Of a stretch of 30,395 nucleotides of DNA, positions 23,837 through 30,395 are shown in pieces. The position numbers and the translations under genes were made by a program. The notes beneath the pieces are model-generated. The model did no database searches. It was not told the DNA's origin and saw nothing but the letters and a program-made list of their open reading frames with translations. This stretch comes from Clostridia bacterium (lineage in GTDB: Bacteria; Bacillota; Clostridia; Oscillospirales; Acutalibacteraceae). Location: NCBI GenBank assembly GCA_024404065.1, contig JAKSQR010000002.1:1-30395 (forward strand), read 5' to 3'. Position 1 is the first letter of the stretch. Each line of letters begins with the position of its first letter.

Positions 23837-25608
23837 CAGAAGTCCTCCTTTCTTGCAGCAGCAAGCTTAAGCTGTGATGTAAGCTCACTGATAACTTTAT
23901 CGTACTCGCTGTTTACATTTTCCTCAGCGATATACTTGAAACGACCGATTGATTCACGAACGGGAAGTGCAACAACATCGTTGATATCTGCGCCCTCATT
24001 AAGTGCATCAATGGACTTATCGTAATACTCTATAACAAGCTTCATCATGTGATACTGCTTATTAAGTGATGTGTATGTATCTACCTCATGGAAGGCAAGC
24101 TGATGAAGGAAGTCCTCACGGATTGAGCGGGCAGCTTCCATCTTAAGTCTGTCAGCAGGTGAAAGAGCATCCATACCAACAAGCTTAACAATTTCATCAA
24201 GTGAAGCCTCATCTGAGAGAAGAGCCATAATGCGGCCACGAAGGGTGGTCCACTCATCATTAACATTCTCATTAAACCACTTACCAAGGCTGTCTGCATA
24301 GTTTGAGTAGCTGGTAAGCCAGTTGATTGCGGGGAAGTGACGCTTGTAAGCAAGTGCTGAGTCAAGACCCCAGAATACCTTAACGATACGAAGGGTTGCC
24401 TGAGATACGGGCTCTGAAATATCACCACCGGGAGGTGAAACAGCGCCGATAACTGAAAGTGCGCCTTCCCTTGCATCTGAGCCAAGGTTAATTACACGAC
24501 CTGCTCTTTCATAGAACTGAGCAAGACGGGAGCCAAGGTAAGCGGGATAACCCTCTTCACCGGGCATTTCTTCAAGACGGCCTGACATTTCACGAAGAGC
24601 CTCTGCCCAACGGGATGTGGAGTCTGCCATAAGTGCAACAGAGTAACCCATATCACGGAAATACTCTGCAATTGTAATACCTGTATAAACTGATGCCTCA
24701 CGAGCTGCAACAGGCATATCGGAGGTGTTTGCAATAAGTACAGTACGCTCCATAAGTGATTTGCCTGTGTGGGGGTCAATAAGCTCAGGGAACTCATTAA
24801 GAACGTCGGTCATTTCGTTACCACGTTCACCACAGCCAATGTAAACAACTATGTCAGCCTCTGCCCACTTTGCAAGCTGATGCTGTGTAACAGTTTTACC
24901 ACTGCCGAATGGGCCGGGAATAGCTGCAACACCACCCTTTGCAATGGGGAAAAGTGCGTCAACAACACGCTGACCTGTAACAAGGGGTACATCGGGAGAA
25001 ATCTTTTTGGCATAGGGTCTGCCCTTACGTACAGGCCACTTCTGCATAAGTGAGAAGTCATAGTCTGTACCATCAGCCTTTTTGATTGTACCAACCTTGT
25101 CTGTTACTTTATAATCACCCTCTGCAATAGCGGTAACTGTACCCTCTACTGTTGGGGGAACCATAATTTTATGGCAAACAATATCTGTTTCCTGTACGGT
25201 ACCAAGGATGTCGCCACCCTTTACCTCTGCGCCTGCCTCAACAGCGGGTACAAAGTGCCATACAGCGTCTCTGTCAAGTGAAGGAACCTCAATACCTCTG
25301 GTAAGGTTGTTACCTGCAAGCTCAACAATTTTATTAAGGGGTCTCTGAATACCATCAAAGATGCCCTGAATAAGACCGGGACCAAGTTCAACGCTCAATG
25401 GTTCTTCTGTGGATTCTACAGGCTCACCTGTTTTGATACCTGAGGTTTCCTCATAAACCTGAATTGAAGCTCTGTCACCGTGCATTTCTATAATTTCACC
25501 AATAAGTCTGCTGTCACTAACACGTACAACGTCAAACATATTGGCATCACGCATGCCTGAAGCCACTACAAGAGGGCCGGCAATTTTGGTTATAACACCG
25601 GTGCTCAT
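23836..25608 (-). CDS. ntpA: V-type ATPase catalytic subunit A
   Basis: Catalytic ATP-binding subunit of the V/A-type ATPase head, 590 residues. The P-loop GPFGSGKT places the catalytic lysine at residue 238. The non-homologous insert that separates V/A-type A subunits from F-type beta is present at about 110-210 (WHFVPAVEAGAEVKGGDILG and following). Catalytic-site landmarks include CGERGNEMTDVL, MADSTSRWAEALREMSGRLEEMPGEEGYPAYL and GAVSPPGGDISEPV. AAAGG lies upstream of the ATG in the 23-base gap from the F gene. It is intact, with no intein or frameshift. The sequence does not decide whether it works as ATP hydrolase or synthase. Confidence 0.98.
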   Translation of the reverse strand: MSTGVITKIAGPLVVASGMRDANMFDVVRVSDSRLIGEIIEMHGDRASIQVYEETSGIKTGEPVESTEEPLSVELGPGLIQGIFDGIQRPLNKIVELAGNNLTRGIEVPSLDRDAVWHFVPAVEAGAEVKGGDILGTVQETDIVCHKIMVPPTVEGTVTAIAEGDYKVTDKVGTIKKADGTDYDFSLMQKWPVRKGRPYAKKISPDVPLVTGQRVVDALFPIAKGGVAAIPGPFGSGKTVTQHQLAKWAEADIVVYIGCGERGNEMTDVLNEFPELIDPHTGKSLMERTVLIANTSDMPVAAREASVYTGITIAEYFRDMGYSVALMADSTSRWAEALREMSGRLEEMPGEEGYPAYLGSRLAQFYERAGRVINLGSDAREGALSVIGAVSPPGGDISEPVSQATLRIVKVFWGLDSALAYKRHFPAINWLTSYSNYADSLGKWFNENVNDEWTTLRGRIMALLSDEASLDEIVKLVGMDALSPADRLKMEAARSIREDFLHQLAFHEVDTYTSLNKQYHMMKLVIEYYDKSIDALNEGADINDVVALPVRESIGRFKYIAEENVNSEYDKVISELTSQLKLAAARKEDF

Positions 25609-25631
25609 ATTGAATCATACCTTTCAATGTT

Positions 25632-25943
25632 TTAGGAAATAATGTCACTGCCTACTGCCTTTTCAACGAATTTGCTTACGTTTTCAAGGCCTATACCAGT
25701 GTTGCCCCTTATACCCGGCACGGGAATAATTGCAGGAAGGGGCTTTGATGCATAGTGCTGAATTTCAGCATTAAGGTCTGAAGCAAGTGCCTCTGTAATA
25801 TAAATTACACCATACTCGCTTTCAGCCAGCTGCCTGAGAAGTCTGCCTGCATCTGCAGAATCCTCAACTGGAAAAATAGATATACCAAGTGAGGCAAATC
25901 CATATATGCTGTCCTTATCGCCCATAGCGGCAATTTTATACAT
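25632..25943 (-). CDS. ntpG: V-type ATPase subunit F (NtpG)
   Basis: Small central-stalk subunit that binds subunit D and can stimulate ATPase activity. At 103 residues it equals the family length. MYKIAAMGDKDSIYGFASLGI at the N-terminus, EYGVIYITEALA in the middle and PAIIPVPGIRGNTGIGLENVSKFVEKAVGSDI at the C-terminus match the Rossmann-like AtpF/NtpG fold. It overlaps the C gene by eight bases (ATGTATAA), with GAGGGA just upstream. Confidence 0.95.
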   Translation of the reverse strand: MYKIAAMGDKDSIYGFASLGISIFPVEDSADAGRLLRQLAESEYGVIYITEALASDLNAEIQHYASKPLPAIIPVPGIRGNTGIGLENVSKFVEKAVGSDIIS

Positions 25944-26892
25944 ATAAATCCCTCACTCTCTCTCTGATTGTATCTGTGGGTACCCCTGCAGCTTTAGCTG
26001 AAAGAATAATTCTTACATTCTTAATCTCAGCCTGCTTTGCATAGTAATATGCAATAATGGGGTCAGGGCCGTAAACTTCGTCTTTAGCCTTTTTAATCCA
26101 CTCAGTTACCAGATTGTCGCACTTCATTTCAAGGGCAGTGAAGTCCTTATCAACCTCATCTGCTATCTCAGGATAGCCTGCCTCTGAAACTATATCAGCA
26201 AGGCTCTCCCCCTTGAAGGCGGCATCTGTAAGCTTTTTATTATCTGTGAAATCGCATTTGCACATTGAATCAAGTGCAAACTGCTCTGTTTTACCGGTTC
26301 TGCTGCTTCTTACGGCAATTTTTATATTTGCCACAAGGCAGGCAAGACCAATTATTTTAACAAGCAGTTCACTGCCTGCTGACTTTGCATAATCAAGAGA
26401 AGTTTCAAGAGAAGCCTTATCAATAATCATCTCTGCACTCTGACCACTCTGATTGCCTGAAATTGCGTGGTATGCCTTGCTTGCACACTCTTTTATGTAA
26501 TCAGGTAATTCCTCAAAGTCGTTCTCTTTTACTGCTTTAATGATTTTAGCAGGGTCACATACGAAGGGGCGCACAATATAATCCTCTGACTTAAGGTCTG
26601 AGAAGGTAGTTTTAATAACGCTTTTTACATTCATAAAATCGTTACCTATTACCATTGCCTCAAGCAGCTTTTTATCGGGCACGCTTTCGCAGATAAGCTC
26701 CCAGGCTTCGTTAAGCTTTTCTTCGCACATATCTCCGCCTGCAACCTCCTGCCAGCCTTTGCCGGTAAGAATGCGTACTGCTGCGGAGTAGCTGTCAGCT
26801 GAAATCAACTGGTCAAGATCAGCTTTGGTGAGCAGACTTAATTCGTTTACCCTTATACGGGCAACTGCGTATGCGTATTCAGTTTCACGCAT
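25936..26892 (-). CDS. ntpC: V-type ATPase subunit C (d-type socket)
   Basis: Funnel-shaped subunit, equivalent to eukaryotic d, that sits on the membrane ring and anchors the D-F shaft. It has 318 residues and is nearly all helical. The N-terminus EYAYAVARIRVNELSLLTKADLDQL and the C-terminal DPIIAYYYAKQAEIKNVRIIL are the usual AtpC/NtpC signatures; the latter is the third repeat of the YxxA(K)xxExxNVR type. The ribosome site is modest (GGTGAAAG). Its end overlaps the start of the F gene by eight bases. Confidence 0.94.
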   Translation of the reverse strand: MRETEYAYAVARIRVNELSLLTKADLDQLISADSYSAAVRILTGKGWQEVAGGDMCEEKLNEAWELICESVPDKKLLEAMVIGNDFMNVKSVIKTTFSDLKSEDYIVRPFVCDPAKIIKAVKENDFEELPDYIKECASKAYHAISGNQSGQSAEMIIDKASLETSLDYAKSAGSELLVKIIGLACLVANIKIAVRSSRTGKTEQFALDSMCKCDFTDNKKLTDAAFKGESLADIVSEAGYPEIADEVDKDFTALEMKCDNLVTEWIKKAKDEVYGPDPIIAYYYAKQAEIKNVRIILSAKAAGVPTDTIRERVRDLYV

Positions 26893-26908
26893 GGTCTTTC
26901 ACCGCCTG

Positions 26909-27499
26909 TTAAAATAAAATTTCACTGATTTTTGCCTTAAACATATCGGCATTTTCTTCAACAATTGCTTCAAATGAGCAATTTATAACTATATCACCAT
27001 AATCAAGCACTAAGCCGCTGCCAATTTTTACGGGCTCTGATGAGAGCTTTGCTTCACAGCCCTTTTCTTTAAGAGCAGCTGCAAGCTTTTCCTCAAAATC
27101 AGCAGGCATTCTTACATGGTCATCTGAGTTAAGCTTGGCTTCGCATTTGCCTGCCATAGCATTATCAGCTGCCACCTTGATTACAGCCTTGAAATATAAA
27201 TCTGCAGGAAGAGATTTAAGTGCCTTTGTAACATCAGCAAGGGTTTCGTTTATAACCTCAACCTTTGCAGCAAGCAGCTTCTGACGTGACTGCTGAAGAG
27301 CGCCTGACTGAGCGATTGCTACGGTTTTATCTGCCTCTGCCTTTGCATCAGCAATAATACCATCTGCAACAACCTTGCCTGCCTTTTCGCCATCAGCCAC
27401 AATCTTGTCGCACTTTGCTTTTGCTGCTGCGATTATCTGATTGCACTGTTCATCTGCATCCGCATTGATTTTTGAAATAATTTTATCAATACCGTTCAT
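26909..27499 (-). CDS. ntpE: V-type ATPase subunit E (peripheral stalk)
   Basis: Peripheral-stalk subunit that pairs with the H/G coiled coil to brace the A3B3 head against subunit I. The 196-residue protein has a long N-terminal coiled coil rich in Ala, Lys and Glu (about 5-90; IISKINADADEQCNQIIAAAKAKCDKI) and a globular C-terminal domain with GSGLVLDYGDIVINCSFEAIVEE. Several Cys occur in the coiled coil (C18, C30). AAAGGTGA precedes the ATG. The coiled-coil part resembles subunit H of the same operon in composition, as expected for heterodimer partners. Confidence 0.94.
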   Translation of the reverse strand: MNGIDKIISKINADADEQCNQIIAAAKAKCDKIVADGEKAGKVVADGIIADAKAEADKTVAIAQSGALQQSRQKLLAAKVEVINETLADVTKALKSLPADLYFKAVIKVAADNAMAGKCEAKLNSDDHVRMPADFEEKLAAALKEKGCEAKLSSEPVKIGSGLVLDYGDIVINCSFEAIVEENADMFKAKISEILF

Positions 27500-27515
27500 T
27501 TAGTTCACCTTTCAA

Positions 27516-27998
27516 TCAGGCAACGGGAACGCCAAATACTGCAAGGATAGAAATAAGAAGAGCAAGAACAGCGTAGGTTTCAACCATAGCTGCAAAGATA
27601 ATTGACTTACCACTTTCTTCGGGCTTCTTAGCTACGATGCCTACACCGGCAACAGCTGCATTACCCTGATGAAGAGCGGAAACAAGACCACCGATTGCCA
27701 TGGGAAGTGAAGCGCAGAAGAACATAGCACCCTGTGCAAGTGTGAGCTCTGCAATGTTACCACCGATAAGACCAATCTTGTTGAAAAGAAGGAATGCAAT
27801 AAGGAAGCCGTAAAGGCCCTGTGTACCAGGAAGAATCTGAAGAATAAGAACCTTACCAAACTTTGAAGGATCCTCTGTAACTACGCCTGCTGCTGCACGG
27901 CCAACTCTGCCTACTGCGATAGCGGAACCAACGCCGCCTAATGTTGCTGCAAATGCACCGCCAAGAATTGCAAGTGCTGTACCCATTGTGAATGTCAT
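27516..27998 (-). CDS. ntpK: V-type ATPase subunit K (rotor-ring proteolipid, Na+-binding type)
   Basis: Ring subunit that carries the ion. The 160-residue protein has four membrane helices in two hairpins (about 6-31, 47-74, 88-122 and 131-156), the doubled V-type form. The ion-carrying carboxylate is E140 in MVETYA of the second hairpin; the first hairpin has PGTQGLYG instead. T59, Q60, Q111 and E140 correspond to T64, Q65, Q110 and E139 that bind Na+ in E. hirae NtpK, so sodium coupling is likely. The start is the ATG at 27998, with GGAGG nine bases upstream inside the end of the I gene. An in-frame upstream extension to 28130 has no ribosome site and would overlap the I gene. Confidence 0.96.
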   Translation of the reverse strand: MTFTMGTALAILGGAFAATLGGVGSAIAVGRVGRAAAGVVTEDPSKFGKVLILQILPGTQGLYGFLIAFLLFNKIGLIGGNIAELTLAQGAMFFCASLPMAIGGLVSALHQGNAAVAGVGIVAKKPEESGKSIIFAAMVETYAVLALLISILAVFGVPVA

Positions 27999-27999
27999 T

Positions 28000-30027
28000 T
28001 TATTTGTCCTCCTTGACATTAAAATATTTAGTGTTTGTTGCGAGGGGAGTAAAGTTTTTACCGCCACCCTCATAGAATTTACCAAAGAATTCAACATACT
28101 GAAGTCTGTTGGTATGAACGTATGTACCAATTAAGTTTATTGCCATATTTACAACGTGACCGAAGATAAATACGAAAACAAACAAAATAAGCTTTACTGT
28201 CTTGTTGCTGGGGATACATCCCAGTGTATTTACAACTGAAGCAATAACGCCTGTGCAAAGACCAAGAGCAAGAAGACGGGAGTAGGAAAGGATATCACCT
28301 AACCAGCCTGAGGCTGCATTGTAAAGGCCATAAAGACCTAAACCAAGCTTACCCACAATATTCTTTGAATCTCTGCCTGCTGTAAGCACTACAAGTATTG
28401 CACCTGCAAGAAGCATATATGTGCCAACCTTGCTGATTATTGCCCAGCCTGCTATTGTTTCGCTTGCGGATGAATTAAGTATGCCATAGCCTAAGGGACA
28501 TACACCAATAATAAGAATGAAAATGGGAATACAATCACAGATTGCTCCGATTTTATTATTGTTTTTCCACATAGTAACAAAGCTTAATACCACACCTGCA
28601 AACAGGTGAATAATACCAAACAGGAATGAGAATATGAGCAGCTTCATTGGGTCTGATACAGGCTCAAACCAGAGTGCCACACCGCCCTTACCAAACAGAT
28701 TGATGGGGTCGGGATGGTCAAGGAACTGCTGCCATATTACATTTGGCAAATCACCGAACCAGCTGCCGAAAAGTGTGCCCCAGAATACGGTAGCAAGACC
28801 GCACCAGAAGTACATATCAACAGTCTTTTTCATTTTGCCCTTTACTTTAAGACCAAACTTGGCAATGCCACAGCCTATAGCCATAAGCATACCGTAGCCT
28901 GCATCTGAAAGCATAATACCAAATAACAGATAGTAGAACGCTGCCATAACAGGGTTTGGGTCAATATCCTTTTTGCCTGGCATTGCATACATTGCAGTAA
29001 TGGGCTCAACCGCTGCCACAAAGGGCTTGTTTTCAAACATAACGGGGGCTTCCTCATCCTCTGCAGGGTCTGTTACCGTGTATGCTACAGTAAATTTTTC
29101 TTCAAGATTCTTTACAAGCTTATCTGCTTTGTTCTCGGGAACATAGCCTGTAAGAATTATTACATTGCCACCTGTAAGTATTTTATCAAGTGCCTCATAC
29201 TTACTGCGGCGGATTGCGAAGTAGTCAACAGCAAATTTAATATCCTCACGCTGTGCGGCAAGGCTTTTAATTTCTGCTTCGGCTTCTTCTATTTCTGCTT
29301 TCAGCTTTTCGTTCTGGCTACCTAATCGCTCATATCTTACCTTGGGTGGATGCTTGGTAGGATCTGCGGGGTAGGCAAAACCAAGTGAACGCAGGGCCTG
29401 CAATGTTATATCACTGCATTCTCTGTGGCAAACTACGAAAACACAGCTTCTGTCCTTCTGATGAGAAACAACCTCGCACTCAACTCTCTCTTCCCCATCA
29501 AGAAACGGAACCATTGCAGTTATAAGGCTCTCTGCAGTGTAGTCGCCGGGCACTGTACCGATATAAACCTGTGTGGTTTCGGTACCCTGATATTTCATTG
29601 AAACATCAAGGGGCAGCCAGGGCTCTACGGCATCTCTGCCAGCTTCGTTTCTCGCAATTGCGGCTTTATTTTCCGCAATCTTCTTCTCATCTGCACAGAT
29701 GTCAAGGCAGGTTGCCAGAACGTCATCTGCAGTTTCAGATTTTGCAAGATACTCGCTCATAGTCATTTCGGGTAACCCCTTAAGACCTGCGAGCATACTG
29801 CTCTTTTCAGGAGCATATTTATCTATGATTTTAAGTGCTGATGTTGCGGTATCATAATACTTGCTGATTTTATTTACAGTGGAATCGGTTGATATCTTTT
29901 CGAAGCCTTCAACCTCTTCGGCCTCTTTAAGCTCCATTACCGAACACATCTGCAGGTAATCAAACAAAGCCTTACTCTCACTTACAGGAGCTGCGATTTC
30001 AATATATTTCATATTGATTTTTGCCAA
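28000..30027 (-). CDS. ntpI: V-type ATPase subunit I (a-type stator, TTG start)
   Basis: Membrane stator that forms the ion half-channels against the K ring. The 675-residue protein has an N-terminal cytoplasmic half with coiled coils (about 95-115 and 235-275; LKAEIEEAEAEIKSLAAQRED). The C-terminal half has about seven to eight membrane helices from about residue 365. The conserved channel arginine is R584 in LSYSRLLALGL, which faces the ring glutamate. YYLLFGIMLSDAGYG and FGSWFGDLPN are also typical of the family. The start is TTG at 30027, preceded by a near-perfect AAAGGAGGTG; the next in-frame ATG (30012) is about 20 bases from it and too far. The length is normal for the family. Confidence 0.96.
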   Translation of the reverse strand: MAKINMKYIEIAAPVSESKALFDYLQMCSVMELKEAEEVEGFEKISTDSTVNKISKYYDTATSALKIIDKYAPEKSSMLAGLKGLPEMTMSEYLAKSETADDVLATCLDICADEKKIAENKAAIARNEAGRDAVEPWLPLDVSMKYQGTETTQVYIGTVPGDYTAESLITAMVPFLDGEERVECEVVSHQKDRSCVFVVCHRECSDITLQALRSLGFAYPADPTKHPPKVRYERLGSQNEKLKAEIEEAEAEIKSLAAQREDIKFAVDYFAIRRSKYEALDKILTGGNVIILTGYVPENKADKLVKNLEEKFTVAYTVTDPAEDEEAPVMFENKPFVAAVEPITAMYAMPGKKDIDPNPVMAAFYYLLFGIMLSDAGYGMLMAIGCGIAKFGLKVKGKMKKTVDMYFWCGLATVFWGTLFGSWFGDLPNVIWQQFLDHPDPINLFGKGGVALWFEPVSDPMKLLIFSFLFGIIHLFAGVVLSFVTMWKNNNKIGAICDCIPIFILIIGVCPLGYGILNSSASETIAGWAIISKVGTYMLLAGAILVVLTAGRDSKNIVGKLGLGLYGLYNAASGWLGDILSYSRLLALGLCTGVIASVVNTLGCIPSNKTVKLILFVFVFIFGHVVNMAINLIGTYVHTNRLQYVEFFGKFYEGGGKNFTPLATNTKYFNVKEDK

Positions 30028-30032
30028 GAAAA

Positions 30033-30042
30033 CACCTCCTTT
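30033..30042 (-). promoter_or_regulatory. ribosome binding site fixing the TTG start of subunit I
   Basis: AAAGGAGGTG on the minus strand lies five bases before the TTG at 30027. It is the strongest anti-Shine-Dalgarno match in the operon and decides for the TTG over the ATG at 30012. Confidence 0.8.
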
Positions 30043-30066
30043 ATCTAAATTTAGTGTATGCTGATT

Positions 30067-30378
30067 TTAACCGATTATTTCGCTTATTACAGCCTTTACA
30101 GCTTCGCTGCTTTTAGTTTTTGCAGCAGCCTTTAATACAACAGCCTTTTCGGTAGTGTCCTTATCTGCTGCTTCATAAATCTCTGTTGCCTTTTTCTCGG
30201 CTTCCTTTTTGATTTTATCTGCCTCAGCCTGAGCCTTAACCTTTATGCTTGCCCCTGCACCCTGAGCCTTCTGACCAGCTTCAGCTATAAGCTTCTCTGC
30301 TTTTTCGTTGGCAGAGTTAATTGCCTCGGCAGCCTTTTTCTCGGCAGCAACAACAGAATCAATCAATTCTGATGCCAT
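30067..30378 (-). CDS. ntpF: V-type ATPase subunit H/G (NtpF-like peripheral stalk coiled coil)
   Basis: Small peripheral-stalk subunit that forms a coiled coil with subunit E. The 103-residue protein is almost one continuous helix rich in Ala, Lys and Glu (AAEKKAAEAINSANEKAEKL), with a short C-terminal SSEAVKAVISEIIG. It is the first V-ATPase gene by position, as ntpF is in E. hirae. The ATG has AAAAAGGAGG seven bases upstream. The operon promoter, and any earlier gene, lie outside the window, since only 17 bases remain. Confidence 0.88.
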   Translation of the reverse strand: MASELIDSVVAAEKKAAEAINSANEKAEKLIAEAGQKAQGAGASIKVKAQAEADKIKKEAEKKATEIYEAADKDTTEKAVVLKAAAKTKSSEAVKAVISEIIG

Positions 30379-30395
30379 TTCAAAACCTCCTTTTT

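Noticed and set aside
27516..28130. Longer form of the V-ATPase K subunit starting at 28130
   Set aside because: The extra 44 residues overlap the I gene in another frame and have no ribosome site, while GGAGG sits nine bases before the ATG at 27998.

Overview
The window looks like a chromosomal segment of an AT-leaning anaerobic Clostridia (Firmicutes), most likely from the Ruminococcaceae/Oscillospiraceae side. The grounds are the gene families (AddAB, a TarI/TarJ pair, a DgkB-type lipid kinase, the proteins at 16.1-18.2 kb), strong GGAGG-type ribosome binding sites, short intergenic gaps and a V-type ATPase operon in the Enterococcus hirae ntp order. This placement is inference from gene content; there is no rRNA in the window. 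I saw no tRNA, insertion sequence, phage gene or CRISPR array. No stretch over 300 bases lacks a gene; the longest gap is about 220 bases (7626-7844).

Region 1 (1-7625, + strand). The 3' part of lysS encodes a lysyl-tRNA synthetase with an extra C-terminal Trbp111/EMAP-type tRNA-binding domain. Two bases after its stop a cell-envelope polysaccharide cluster begins: two GT2 glycosyltransferases, a Wzm/TagG-type ABC permease, a Wzt/TagH-type ATPase, a TarI-type ribitol-5-phosphate cytidylyltransferase, a TarJ-type ribulose-5-phosphate reductase and a TagB/TarF-type CDP-polyol phosphotransferase. Together these would make CDP-ribitol, add polyol phosphate to a glycan and export it. A stem-loop precedes the last gene and a clear terminator follows it.

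Region 2 (7845-15966, + strand). A DgkB/YegS-type lipid kinase is followed by a terminator that overlaps a probable promoter, then by the overlapping addB and addA genes of the double-strand-break repair helicase-nuclease. A textbook terminator closes the pair.

Region 3 (16091-18195, + strand). This is the least understood part. Behind its own promoter lie a DUF5685-like protein with isoprenoid-synthase-like aspartate motifs, a J-like protein that lacks HPD and ends in a tail with 20 cysteines, and a small polytopic membrane protein.

Region 4 (18227-21754, + strand). A sugar-processing cassette holds a GH109-like NAD-dependent glycosidase, a BadF/BadG-type sugar kinase and a GH4 6-phospho-beta-glucosidase-like enzyme. 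No transporter or PTS gene lies nearby. A bidirectional terminator separates it from the convergent operon.

Region 5 (30378-21797, - strand). Nine genes of a V/A-type ATPase run in the order H(G)-I-K-E-C-F-A-B-D. The K (rotor ring) subunit carries the Gln/Thr-Gln/Glu pattern of the sodium-binding E. hirae ring, which suggests Na+ coupling. The operon promoter lies beyond the right edge.
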